Assembly: GCA_024195585.1 (NCBI GenBank)
Contig: SWBL01000045.1
Location: 1-64,000 of the forward strand
Origin: Aureobasidium sp. EXF-3400
Lineage: Eukaryota; Ascomycota; Dothideomycetes; Dothideales; Saccotheciaceae
Reading direction: 5' to 3'
Length of the DNA: 64,000 nucleotides
The notes under the pieces are model-generated. The model had not been told where the DNA came from. It was given only the letters and a program-made list of their open reading frames with translations, and made no database searches. A program made the position numbers and the translations under genes. The stretch's first letter is position 1. Each line of letters begins with the position of its first letter. Below are positions 21,601-33,032 of this stretch, one piece after another.

Positions 21601-23216
21601 GAAGAAGGTGTGCTCGCAAGTCAAACCGGCAAGATGCATAACTTCGAACATCACGGTCTAGATCTCAATCGCTGGATCAACGACCTCGATACCGACGAAG
21701 AGCTCAGCGATACCGAGTATCAAGAGGTCGATGAAGGCGAGGACGATGGCAGCGATTGGGAATCTGACGAGGAATATGCTGAAGGTGTCATTGAAGAACT
21801 CTCAGAAGCAGCCGGTGTGACTATTCGAGGCCGCTGGGTCGACGATCATAACGAAAAGGAGCCGAGGTGGCGAGATATGGTTATGGCGTTGGAACTATGG
21901 GTACAAGTCTCCTGATAGCGCTTCCTTACGTTCTACTTGCTAACTATCCTTAGGAGGATCCGGAGCTGTCTACCCTTCGCCAGAATAAAGCCGCCATGCA
22001 ACATGGACCCAGAATGCCCCCCAACGATATGAGCTCAGCAGAAGAGATTGAAGACATGAAGGCACAGTGGGATCTCTTCATCGATCGAACCAGAGCAAGC
22101 AGTTTCAAAGAAGCTTGGCACAAGGCTGACCTCGAGCCTGGAGCTCAAGAGAAGTATGCAGAGACGCAGAAAATTATGAAAGCATATGTCGACTTCTTCG
22201 CCAAGGGAGTCAAAGGCCCCTGGGCACCGAACATGCTCGAGCGTCAATTCATGCTCATGCTGATGCTTGGTGTTGACCCGGGAGTGCATCGCAGGATCAA
22301 GCGCGACATGACCTATGCCAACGCCATGATGGCATGCTTCTTCCAGGGAAACAATCCCTTTTTCGCCTCAGTGGAAGGAAGACAGTGGGGTGACTCTGCA
22401 CTCTTTGACCAGGAAGCTCGTGCAAAGATCGTTCCTGATGTTCGCTCCTCGCACTCAAATCGCACTCGAGCCGCCGATCAGTGGAAAGACTGGGACAGTG
22501 TCCGCCACGAGGTAATGAAATCCGGTCAAGGAGCATTCCTCTGGGCATCTGAGAAATATCCCCAGGACTGGAAATACATCACCAGACCCACCATAGCTCA
22601 CCTCTACCGACACGGTCTACTAGCACCCCGCTACCAACCCGCCTACTCCGGCTGCGCTGTCGTCCTCGAAGAGCCCGCCCGACCAGAAAAACCAGAACTC
22701 TACTTTGACTTCCGCGAGGACGCCCAAGACATGAAGCCACGCCAACCCATGCAAGACCCCCTAAAAGTCAAACCTCTTCTGGACTCTGCACGCGAATACG
22801 CCTCCAACAACCCAGACGCCTACTTCTCCTTCATGCGCATCTGGTCCGCCCCCCACTTCTGGCCCTTGATGCTCGGCTACGACAACCGCGACGGCACCTC
22901 CTTCGCCGACGACATAGGCCGCACCTGGGAATGGAAATTCGTCCCCAAAGACATGCCCTTCAGTGAATGGAGTATCCATCATGCTTTACGCCTCCGTCTC
23001 AACGAGTACGAAAAGAAAATCGAGGGCAAGATTTTCCTAAAGGGAGATAAAATTCTAGTGGTGGGCAAGAATAGAGAGATGTGTAGGAATTATTCTACGA
23101 TTGCGTATTTTGCGCTTACGACTAGGCCGTGGAGGTTGGAGGTGGATGTGTGGAAGAGTTTCTTTGGTGTTAGGTTGGAGTTTTTGGAAGGGTTGGATGA
23201 GAGGTGGTGGGAGTGA
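18689..23216 (+). CDS. Conserved fungal protein of unknown function, 1441 aa, N-terminal Cys/His motif
   Basis: Five exons, join(18689..18797, 18847..20412, 20462..21151, 21203..21900, 21954..23216). The N terminus MAPQCQALYVSDERRC...GLFCSFH carries a possible zinc site C5-x10-C16-x11-C28-x2-H31. Next are a helical charged region with coiled-coil potential (ERLERRTAEVLYKQQQWFGW, residues ~130-250), a Lys/Arg-rich patch (KNARKKARQKAK), a conserved central region (FIYNYPSEKAMSRGGWLQF, residues ~550-800), an acidic stretch (~985-1010) and a conserved C-terminal domain (PNMLERQFMLMLMLGVDPG, DRTWEWKFVPKDMP-like). There is no membrane segment. I recognise the pattern as a Pezizomycotina-conserved protein but know of no function. 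All four joins are in frame; the 51-nt intron at 21152-21202 is stop-free and easily missed. Confidence 0.8.
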
Positions 23217-23619
23217 TCAGTTTTCTCTTTGAACATAGATTCTCGCTTGTTGTATATTTATGTCTCCGAGGTCAAAAGTGCTGTTTTGGATAGATGTGGC
23301 ATCGCTGTACTAAAGGCTTAGACTGAGAGTGAGAACTTGAAGCAATGATTGATGATGGCCAGTTGCTTTTTTGTACAGCATCTCTCCAACTGTTTTTTTT
23401 ACTTGCCTGTCTGCTTACTTTACGAGCAAGCGTCATCATCCATATCATGCCTTGCCCATCTATATCCTACACAGGTAACACGATCATCAAAGCAGAATAT
23501 ACCTCATTCTTTGTCTTCACAGCAAAGTATAGGAAAGACAATGTTGCTCAAAAGGACAATCAACTAGTCAAGAAACGTAAATTATGTCTTTTTTTTTCTT
23601 CTGTTGTAGGTAGGATATT
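23217..23619. other. Intergenic between convergent genes
   Basis: About 400 bases of 3' flanks between the large conserved gene and ARP6. T-rich runs are present; no gene is seen. Confidence 0.5.
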
Positions 23620-24985
23620 CTATTCCTTTGCATTGGTAGGTCGCCTTGTAGCGAATTGTCTGGCTACCCAGTTGGGGCCGTGTTCTTGGTATTCTTGTCT
23701 GGAGATCAAGACGTTTTTGAGAAGGTCCTTGTCGCTTGCCATTCTACAGCCTCCTTGCCATGTTGATGTAATGGGACTAACGACTGTTGTCAGTAAAGCT
23801 CACTCCTTTTGAGTTCGGATAATGGATGAGAAAGGAAGGAGGGTGGGCTGAAGCTTACTCTTTGGCTCTCCTTACACGCACGACCATGTCCTCTGGTGCC
23901 AACATTCTCACCCCCGTCTCCACTCTCTCGACGAAATTAGGGATTAAAGTGTTTCCGCCCACCAGCAGGATATTGGCGAGCATGGGCTGCCACAGCAATT
24001 CCGGCAAACACTGTAGACTCTGGAGTATAGTCTCTGCAATACCGGATTGCGGCATAGCGATATCCGAAGGCGTAAACAACATTTCGGGGACCACAAAACG
24101 TTCGTTTGCCAGAGGAAAGACTTCTTCACGAGTGTTTAGAGGATCATCTGGTTGTCTCACACCCAAACGTTCCATTTTTGCTTTGTGGGAGGCATCGTGA
24201 GGGCGAATGAAACCGCGGTGATGGCGTTCGTAGTCGGGGAGAACGTAGTCGACTACAATACTCGGATCCTTGTTCTTCGCGGCATCTAGGTCGTGAGTGA
24301 AGTTTGTGGATAGATAGCAAGCATCCTCTTTTATTTGAGAGACGATGTGGGGTTCGTCGATGAGGGAGAAGTGGCGGAGGGAGATGAGTTCGGCGAGGTA
24401 GTTGTTTAGGTGTTTGCCGCCGATGTCGAGACGGCGGACGGCGGGGTGGATGGGTCGGCCTTGGAGGAGAGGGGTGATTGTTGTGTGGCTGTGCCCGCTG
24501 TCTACGACGAGCAGAGCATCGGCCGGTTGGATGGCTGTTGGATACGCGAGAGCAGGGTCGCCAAAAAGAGAGCGAGTGTCGTTGTATGCGTTTAGCGAAG
24601 ACCCGGTGGAGCGATATACGGCAGCAAAGTCGAAGTGCTCGAAGAGCATCTGATGCAGGTTCTGGGTGAGTTGCAGGGGAGCATTGGGTTGTTCGGTGAT
24701 GATCAGATTGGTGTCTGTAGTATCGCATTGGAGGTGATCGAGTTCGTTATCCAGAACGGCGACTTGAGCAGGCCAGTTGACGATATAGCCCTTCTGGACG
24801 GGACGGCGAAAGGTCATGTCACCATAGTCGGAGCATTGCGACAGTTGCGAGCCAACATATGTCTTGTTGTCGCGCGATTTGGCCAGGCAGTTGGGAGCGA
24901 CATGACAGTCGGCATTGTTATCATCTGAGGCGTATCCAGCTTTGAGAGACCATGCGCCGACGTCGACGACGAGGGTTCGCGACAT
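23620..24985 (-). CDS. ARP6: Actin-related protein Arp6 (SWR1 chromatin-remodelling complex)
   Basis: Two exons, complement(23620..23776, 23859..24985), 427 aa. The N terminus TLVVDVGAWSLKAGYA is the actin-fold phosphate-binding region; LLVVDSGHSHTTITPLLQG and ANILLVGGNTLIPNF are the second phosphate and adenosine motifs. ARP6 features include IVNWPAQVAVLD, VVPEMLFTPSDIAMPQSGIAE and the C-terminal STWQGGCRMASDKD...ISRQEYQEHGPNWVARQF. In yeast Arp6 works in SWR1, which places H2A.Z in nucleosomes. The 82-nt intron ends at TTAG rather than the nearer CAG: the CAG would put a TAG stop in frame, and the TTAG gives RRAKDPITSTWQGG as in the family. It is divergent from the GCIP gene with 153 bp between starts. 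Confidence 0.92.
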
Positions 24986-25138
24986 TTAGAGAGAGTCTTC
25001 ATGCATCCTTGCGTTGAAGGTGACGAGAGCGGGAGACAAGTCCGGGCTTTTGACATGTCATGATTCAATCTTGGCGACTTGGTTCGACAAATTATTTGAA
25101 CTTGTCGCATTCCTTACACATCACGACACACTCCAGCT

Positions 25139-26215
25139 ATGGCCGCCTCACAGACACTGGTAGACTTTACCCAGACGCAGCGTACTCTGGTCGCTCAATA
25201 CCTCGCCGCCCTCGCTCCGACCGCTTCCACCGACTCGTCAAGTCAACTCCCACCTAATCCACCCAATCCGCTGCATGTCCTTCGCGACAGTGCTACCTTG
25301 CTCAAGGCCCACACAACCAAGCTCGCTCTCCTCCTGATCAACAAGCCTTTTACCCCTACCGCTGTCACCACAGTCCTCCGAGATGCCACCCAGACATGTC
25401 TTCCCGCCATGATGTCCGCCGTCGAACTCTGCCGTCCTGATATCTGGGGTGTCTTTCTCCACCACCATGTAGTTGCCAAAGTTCGCACAGTCATGCGCGA
25501 GATGCTCTCTTTCCTCGACGACGTTCTTGATGTTGCTAGGGAGGAAGATGCATCCAACCACTCAAAGGGTACTCTTGCTTCTACGGGAGTTTTGTGGGAG
25601 GCCTGTGACGCTCTGATACAATTGGAAAAGACTGGAATCGCTGGTTTGGCTGTGCTGAAGGCTCAGGAACTACGGGACACCATCAACGACGCCATTGAAG
25701 AATTGAAAGAGTGGGAAGAGGGTGACGAAGACGATGACGATGAAGACGAGGACGACGATGATGAGAATGATGCAGACTCCACCAGCGACGATCAACACGA
25801 GAGGGACGACCAAGACGAGTTCGACGACATCTTCTCTGCTGCAAACAAACTCCCCAAGAACCGTCCCGATCTAAAAGAACGCCTTCAGACCGCCGCCGAC
25901 AAGTTGAAAAAGATACAATTCCTCTACGCCGCCATCACAAAACGCAGACTCAAGACTTTCTCGCCAGATATCGCTTCGAAAAAGGTCAATATCTTGACTC
26001 TGGACAAACTTATGCATCTACTCAAGGAATTGCCCGAGCATGTCGACGATCTCGCCAATGCCTTTTACGAACTCGATGCCGATCAAGTCGATACTATCCT
26101 CGCCACATGCATCGATAATGCATGTTCAGCAGCCAATCTCCTCAAGACAGACTGGAACGACAAAGACGATGAATTCACCGCATGGGTCACAAAATGGACT
26201 TCAATCGTCAAATAA
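25139..26215 (+). CDS. GCIP/cyclin-D1-binding-protein-like domain protein
   Basis: A single exon of 358 aa. It has an all-helical N-terminal region (residues 1-200, including HTTKLALLLINKPFTPTAV and LWEACDALIQLEKTGIAGLAV). An acidic linker of about 50 residues, nearly all Asp/Glu, follows, and then a second helical part (NRPDLKERLQTAADKLKKIQ ... TDWNDKDDEFTAWVTKWTSIV). This matches the Grap2/cyclin-D-interacting family (PF13324-like), whose animal member CCNDBP1 binds cyclin D; the fungal role is not established. It shares a 153-bp promoter with ARP6, which may mean joint expression. ATG 25139 is the first ATG in the frame. Confidence 0.8.
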   Translation: MAASQTLVDFTQTQRTLVAQYLAALAPTASTDSSSQLPPNPPNPLHVLRDSATLLKAHTTKLALLLINKPFTPTAVTTVLRDATQTCLPAMMSAVELCRPDIWGVFLHHHVVAKVRTVMREMLSFLDDVLDVAREEDASNHSKGTLASTGVLWEACDALIQLEKTGIAGLAVLKAQELRDTINDAIEELKEWEEGDEDDDDEDEDDDDENDADSTSDDQHERDDQDEFDDIFSAANKLPKNRPDLKERLQTAADKLKKIQFLYAAITKRRLKTFSPDIASKKVNILTLDKLMHLLKELPEHVDDLANAFYELDADQVDTILATCIDNACSAANLLKTDWNDKDDEFTAWVTKWTSIVK

Positions 26216-26397
26216 GAAAGAAAAAAAAGAAGTTATTATTCCCCGAATATGCAAAATCTCGCTCTAGAATGATATAAAATAATAATGCTTGCGAACCCCC
26301 CTCGGGTATCGTTAAAGAAAGAGGCCGCCTTTGTATACAACCCGGAACACTGTTTGTTCCCCCCTTTTCCCCACCGATCCTCGACGCGATATCCATC

Positions 26398-26940
26398 TTA
26401 CAGGATGAAAGCAAGAGCACCAGCACCAACAGCCATAATGCTAGCACCAAACTGCATAGCACCACCAGTGGCAGTAGCAGACTTAGCAGCCTTGGTAGCA
26501 GAGCCAGAAACAGAGGCAGAGGAAGCGCCAAGGGCAGCAGCAGAGGGATCAATACCAGCAGCAGAAAGAACGGTGGCGCAACGCTGCTTAGCAATGGTGG
26601 TGATGGTCTGGAGATCGGTGGCCGAGCAGTCGGAGTTCTGGAGCAGGCAGGTAGTGCCGGCGGCCTGGAAGGCCTTTGCGCCGGTTGTGCAGAGGCAGAC
26701 GGCGTCGGTGGGGGAGCAGCCGGAGGCGCCGACGGCAGATTGGATGCAGGCGATCTGTGGAATTGTGTTAGTCTGTTGTTCAAGAAGGTCTGGTGGAGCG
26801 AGGGAACGTACACCGCATTGAGGGACACCGAGAGTGAGGTCGACGGCAGAAGTGGAAGCGGCAGCGGCAGAGGTGGTGGCAGAGGCGGCCATGGCAGTGG
26901 CGGCGAAGATGGCCAGGGAAGTGTAGACACGGAGCTGCAT
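26398..26940 (-). CDS. CFEM-domain GPI-anchored protein (eight cysteines)
   Basis: Two exons, complement(26398..26754, 26812..26940), 161 aa. A signal peptide (1-18, ending AMA) and a short Ala/Ser/Thr stretch precede the CFEM domain. After splicing, its eight cysteines are in canonical order: PQCGIACIQSAVGASGC, DAVCLC, TTC, SDC, QRC. The iron/haem-binding Asp position of CFEM corresponds to SPTDAVCLC. A Ser/Ala/Thr stalk and a C-terminal hydrophobic tail (FGASIMAVGAGALAFIL) indicate a GPI anchor. The intron is 57 nt, in frame and stop-free, so an unspliced frame of 180 aa is also open. Only splicing produces the family pattern CGIACIQ. It acts on the cell surface, possibly in iron acquisition or adhesion. 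Confidence 0.9.
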   Translation of the reverse strand: MQLRVYTSLAIFAATAMAASATTSAAAASTSAVDLTLGVPQCGVRSLAPPDLLEQQTNTIPQIACIQSAVGASGCSPTDAVCLCTTGAKAFQAAGTTCLLQNSDCSATDLQTITTIAKQRCATVLSAAGIDPSAAALGASSASVSGSATKAAKSATATGGAMQFGASIMAVGAGALAFIL

Positions 26941-29401
26941 AGTTGCGGTGTTTGTGTTGTTGTTGAAGTTGATAGAAGAGAAGAGTTATAGAGAGTGTAT
27001 CAAAGATCGAATAGTTTGTCGTAAAAGAGAGTGGAAAGTTCGAATTGGAAATGAGAAGATGTCAAAAACAAAAGGTGCAAGAGATGCAACTGTTATATCT
27101 CTCTTCGCTGTCGTGCAACCATCCAAACCTGCTCAACCTACCAAACAAAACCACTTCCCGCTTCCCTCGTTTTTGCCATGCTTCGGTGAGGCTCTCGAGC
27201 CACCACAGAAACACTAATGCATTTTACTCCACCTCAAGCAGATACCCTTTCTCTTTCTGGACTTTGTATGATTTTAGATACCCGTCTGTTGAAACAACCC
27301 ATGAGTCGCAGCATTTTTACCTTTTACTAGCTTCAAACGCTTCCTCTTCCCCGGCTAGGCTATCCCAAAGATGCTGTACCTTGCATAGCAAAGTGCTTTT
27401 GTACTGTTTCCGTCTGGACCTTTTCTGTCTGGCTCTGCCTATTGTTCATATATTCGGGTATGTATGCAATCTATCCAGCAAAGACTTTCCGTCATCCTTC
27501 TTCGTTGGAGATAATCACCGTTGAATATTGGAGACTGGTAGCCATCTGGATCTCATGGAGTCTCGCTCCGCAAAGCGATCGTTGCTTAATTTCCAAAATG
27601 GAAGCTTTGGGCAAGACAAAGCAGCCTTGGATAAAGTCGATAGCTTGAGCAGGAAAGAACGACTGGGTGCCTGCCTCTCTTACCTCTTTCCGGTTCTTGC
27701 TCACTTCGGCCGGTACGGCCAGTCTTTTGGTCCAAACATTTGATCGACATTCTCTGTGTCTGGACAAAGACTAGACCTCAACTACTGCTATCTTTTGATA
27801 CACCTCGGATCTCGTAGACTGAGTCTGACTCTACATCCAACATGTCAAGTTCTGCTGATCTACCTCTACTGCAACTCTTACTCTTTTGGCATCCGGGATC
27901 TGCCTGGCTCGAAGCTCCGGTCCAAAGGTCGCCTTCGGATCGCATCCCCCTGATTCCTGGACCGGCCCGTATGGCAACATTTAATTTATCTTCCCGTGCA
28001 ATTTATATATCGCTACTTTATCGAGACATGCTCAACTAACTAAACACTCTGCGGAGAACAGTTACCGAGTGACGGTGCTAAGCAATACATTCTAGAAATG
28101 GAATAACCTTGTCTTTTCTCTTTCTTCGCCGTTCCCACCATATTCAGATCATTCTCGCTTGACTGTTATTCCACGGTCTCGCATCTTGAGTAAAAGGAAG
28201 AAAGGGTCCATCGGTCTCGGCAATTCTTTTGGTACATTTCTCGTGAGAAGCAGTGGGGAGGCTTTTTCAAGGCTCAACGTCGTTGCATTGCCATTTCCAC
28301 CGCCAAAGGAAGTAAGATCCTCGGATGCTGATTCGTTCAGCTGGCATTGCAAATGCCAAAGCTCTACGGGTTTTAGTCTCTTTGGTGTTTTTCATGACTC
28401 TGTTGTTCAACGGTGATATGTGGATCTTCGAGCGGTCGAGTACGGATGAGAGTCCGGTGCTATGTGAGGACCAAAGGAACAAGATAGGTACAACGGAGAT
28501 GCAAGAGGCACCGATTTGTCTAGGTCTCTTTGACTTGCTTGACTCGTGGAAGCCAGTGATCTCAATTTTGTAAGTATTGACCGTCTTTCTGATAGGCACT
28601 ACTGCTATAGATCTTCATAAGCGATCTGTTTCGCTACTCGGATATCAATGCGAGAACTGGACTACTGAAGGACTGGACTACTGGATGCATTTACTGTTGG
28701 AGAGTGATATCTACGCTAAGCATCAAATGCCCTTTACCGCAACGGATGCCTCTATTGCCGAGTTTCCTCTTTTGGCAGGTTGAGTGGCAGATGAATCTGT
28801 TCTCGTATCTGCGAGTCGTGCTGAAAGGAGACAGAACATCCGATGAGGTTCTAACAGTGAGCTTGCAGTAAATAACCTCATGCTCATTCTTTGTCATGTC
28901 CCTTCATGATAACCACAAAACTTCTGTCAAGAACTTTTGACAACGTTTGATTTTGAGCAATATGATGAGCATGGCGGGTGCTAAGGTCGATGATATCAAA
29001 CTTTTGCCTAACCATCTCAAGATACACTCTTCTGGCCTCGACGTTTGATAATGCAGATAGTCAGCACATCATCCAGTTCCTGCTCGCTCTTTCCTGAAGA
29101 CGGTCTCGCCCACGCGTTATAGAGAACTAACCATGACTGGGACATAAGAGGTTGTAGTCTGTTACCTGAATCTGTATAGCTTCTTGTATATAAACTATAT
29201 CACCCCTTTACGTATAATTAATGCACCAAAAAAGCAAACAGCATCCATACGCGCAAAAGGCCAGACCGATAAAAACAATAAAAACTCAATTGGTATCCAA
29301 ACTACAGCATGAAAGACAAAACGCCAAATCCTATGCTTTCAGATCTTTGTTCTTTAAACATTATTACAGTAAGAGGGGTGTGAGAGGTGGAAGTGATCCT
29401 T
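26941..29401. other. Long non-coding region
   Basis: About 2.46 kb with no supported gene on either strand. The frames present (such as 27045-27524, 159 aa) lack an ATG at their start or any protein-like pattern. It should contain the CFEM promoter (near 26.95 kb) and the VNX1-like 3' end (near 29.4 kb). The middle is T-rich and might hold a non-coding transcript, but nothing in the sequence proves that. Confidence 0.5.
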
Positions 29402-32400
29402 TCAACCAAAGGCTTGTCCGCGCGTGGACTGGCCAATAGTGTTGAAAGTCTGAATGCCTGTGGGTAGAGCGAGTGTGTCGAAACGATTAATGCTCATGAG
29501 GCTGTTGATGCCACCCTGGAAAAAATTAGCAACATGCAAGATCATAACGGGAGAGAGAAACAACATACCTTGTCGCTACTCCAGCTTGAGAACCAGAAGC
29601 CGATGATAATGGTCAGGTAAGCAAGAATCAAGATAGATCCCTTGAAGTAATTGCTCTTGCCTTCGCCGATAACCCAGCCCATCAAGAAGACACTGAGCAC
29701 GATAGTCACCATATCCCACTGAGGGAAGATCAGGTTGAACGTGTGAGCGGCAACATCTCCAGGTTCCATCCACTGTGCCCAAACGCCAGAGTAAAGTACC
29801 AAAGCTGGTACTTGCAAGAGCATTACTTGGAGTGCGTAGGCGGAACCGATTTCCATGGAAAGTGCAATGTTTCCGTTCATGGCGAAGGAAATGGCGTTCA
29901 AGAATTCGGTGGTGTTCGGCACGAGGGCGAAAAGAGTGATGCCGAGGAACTTCTCGTCAATGTCAATGTGTTCGAGAACACTGTCGACGGTGTCGACCAG
30001 GATCTCTGCGATCACGGCATAGGCGAGAGTAGCTGTGAGCAAAATCACTGCACTCTTTGTTCGACTCCAGTTGGGTGCATCATGACCACCCGACTCATGA
30101 GCTGGAGCCTCATGGACTTCTCCATGAACCTCTCCGCCGTCCTCAGGGGTAGCACTGCTTTTTGTAGCTGCAGCCGAACGATTAATTGAGGACACCGAGT
30201 TCTTGTGCTTCACACTGCCAGCACTGGTCCTTGCCATCTGCGATGCTTTGCGAGGAGCGTGAGTCGCATCACGAGCAGCAACGGTCGCTGCAGTTGCTGC
30301 CATCTCCGCGACTTGGCGCACCAGAGCAGTGTTGTCCTCTGCAGAGAGACCAGGAATACGGAGCTTGCGCTGTTGGATCTTGTCGCCATCTTCTTCGTTA
30401 GCCTTGGGAGGCACAATATGCGTCGAACCACCGAGAGAAGGAGCTGTAGTTTTGTCAGGAGAATGCTGCTCGCTAGGCGCGGTACTACCGAAGCCAGCCT
30501 GCTTGAGCGATTGACCGAGAATGCGCTTGTATAGTTGCGATTCTTGAATGTTTCCACGTGACAGAGTGCCGATTGTGCCCACAGTGCTGTTACGGCTCAG
30601 GTGTGCATGAGGGTTGACAATAATAGTGTCAGGGATGCTGCCATGTCTGGCCTCAATGTGCAATGCCTGGTGCTCCAGCTTGTCCAGCTTCTTCTCATCG
30701 AGTTCGTTGTTCCAGATGACTGCTGCGTGAGTACGCAGGGTAAAAAGGAGACCGATGAGGTACGACAAGAACAGGAAGAAAGCGGCGAACCAGATGTATG
30801 GACGGACTGCTTCGAGGAAGAAGCGGTCGTTAAGAGCAGGGACCTGGTTGAAGTAACAGCGTCTGCAATCTCTGTCTCCGTCAGTGTCTCTACCGGCGCA
30901 CTGATGACAGACCAGTTCATGACTTCCGTAGTTCTGGTAGAACAAAGTAGGACTGAATGAGCCAATGACTGCAAAGAGCAACATTGTTGATGTGACACCT
31001 GCAGATCTGACGTTGAAGCGTTGGGTCTTGCGCTTGATGGCACCAAAGCACATCGATATGCCTGGAAGGAACAGGATACCAGCAAAGATACTACCAATGA
31101 TACTTCCTTCAACCAGCTGTGCTTTGCCTTGGTTGAGAGCAACGCAGTACAAGAAGACCTCGACGACAGTGGAGAAGAAGGCGTTGATAGTAGCACCTAC
31201 GCCCATAGACGACTGCGCAGAGATGGAAGCGACAGCTTGACCGATGAAGTACGCCAGAGGAATAATGGAGAAAAGACCAAGGACGAAGATGAAGCCGGAT
31301 GAGGTGATGGCAGTCTCGATTTCCAGATACTCTCTCAAGATGTAGAAATCAAAGATGGCAAAGGCGACCATGCTCAGCAAGTTGATAAGGAAGATGTTAG
31401 TGCCGTCGATGGTGTACTTCCAGTATCTGCTGCCGACAGCGCGGTACGTGCAGAGGAGAACGCTCGAAGGGGTTTCGTTGGCTCCGCGGTTGGCATCGTG
31501 GGTGTCCGAGTGGAATGACAGAGCCAATGGGTGCCTTCTCAAGTGGTGGTGTAAGAGAAGCGTAACCTTGCCCATGGGGATTGTGAAGACGAGGAACCAA
31601 CAGATAGCGGAAATGAACCAGAGTGAAGGGGTGATGAAGCCCCAGAAGACAGCGAAGAAGATGATTCTTCCGACGGTCCACTTTCCACGTCCAAAAAGTC
31701 TCGACTTTGACTCTTGCTTATCTCCACTGGAGCGTCTGCCCGGACGACCAAGCAAGCTGTCGGTCTCGTCAGGAGTGGTCTCGACACTGTCTCTTCTACG
31801 GCCAATCAAGGAGCGGTTGATGTCTGTTGGGCCGAAGAACAAACGGCCCTCCTCTAGATCACCAGTTTGCCATCTCTCGTACTCGGAAATGCTACGACCC
31901 TCACCTGAGTCTTCGTCCATGTAGGCTTCATCATGCTCAAGCATAACATACTTTCCGAAGGGGTAGAAGATGTAATCAGCCAGTTGCCACAAGACATAAC
32001 CATATTCTTGGCAGCCAGGGGTGAAGCGAAGAGCAAAGCAAACAAGAGCTCCAACGGCGCAAAGCAAGGCAAGCCACCATCCGAATACAAGAGTCCAAAG
32101 AAGGTTGAAGAACAACAAGCCAAAGTTGACGTGGTGACCAGGGGTCTGGTGAATGTCTCCTTCGGCTGTGACCTGGACAGAACGGCTCTTCTTGTACAAA
32201 GCAGGCTTCCAGATACGGATACCGAAAGGATGTGTCTCGTTGATAGCCTCTTGCCTGTCCTTTAACGTAAAGCTCTCTGCATCACTCAAGTCTGCATCAT
32301 CGTCGTCGTCATCATCGTTATCGTCGTCGTCCTCGTCCCGATCTTTGGCAGAGTACGAATCTTCCTCCTCTTCTTCTGGGCGTAGTGTGACCTCAGTGTC

Positions 32401-33032
32401 GTCAGAGTCGGCCTGTCTGTTCGCATCGGCCGTCTCGGGCCTGGATGGTGAGTCGTCCTCTCTTTCGTCGGATTCAACTCTCGGTAGCTGTGGTGCTTGA
32501 GCTGTGGGTCGCCTACGAAGTGTAGAGGCCTTGGGCTTTAAAGCGTGGCTGGATGACGACGATGAGGCCTTGTCTTGCTGTACCTCATTCACGTCATCGT
32601 CGACCGAGAACTCCTGACCACGCTTGGGACCGGTTGATGTAGTGCGCTTTCCGAGCGGAGGCTTCTTTGGGGTTGCACGGGATGAGGGTTGAGGTGAGTT
32701 CAAGGACGGCCTTGTGTGAGAAGCCATGGATCCTGGGACCGTCAGTATTGGATGTATGATCGGGAGACAGAGACATGTTGTAGGTATTTACCATAATTCA
32801 AAGGTCCGAGCCTCTTCTTGGACGCATCGGGCTTTGTGTTTGGGTTGTAAGTCTGAGCGCGAGAGTCGTCGGGCGCAACAAAGGATTCGGCGCGCGACGA
32901 TGGGCGGTGAGAAGCTGCAGCGCTGCTCTCTCGTAGGCTCTGTGTTGACGCCTGTAGGGCGGTGAGGGAGCTTTGGGATGTCTCCCCCCAGTTGGACTCC
33001 TGCGACGGATGCTGTTCGTCCTTGGGTGCCAT
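29402..33032 (-). CDS. VNX1: Vnx1-type vacuolar cation/H+ antiporter (CaCA superfamily)
   Basis: Three exons, complement(29402..29515, 29569..32732, 32792..33032), 1172 aa. A long polar N terminus with an acidic tract (EEEEEDSYSAKDRDEDDDDN-like, residues ~195-225) precedes two sets of membrane helices. The first Na/Ca-exchanger repeat has SSMGVGATINAFFSTVVEVFLY; the second has FLGITLFALVPNTTEFLNAISFAMNGNIALSMEIGSA, the CAX-type cation-binding motif. A Ser/Thr-rich cytosolic loop of about 200 residues separates the halves. A Cys-rich loop (VCHQCAGRDTDGDRDCRRCYFNQ) lies after helix six. Yeast Vnx1 exchanges Na+/K+ for H+ at the vacuole. The introns are 59 and 53 nt; the last exon adds GGINSLMSINRFDTLALPTG and is needed, since the unspliced frame ends after eight odd residues. 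Confidence 0.9.

Noticed and set aside
26208..26930. 240-codon minus-strand frame rich in Pro and Leu
   Set aside because: Overlaps the CFEM gene in another frame; low-complexity shadow of Ala/Ser codons.
27045..27524. 159-codon plus-strand frame in the long gap
   Set aside because: No ATG at its start and no protein-like pattern.
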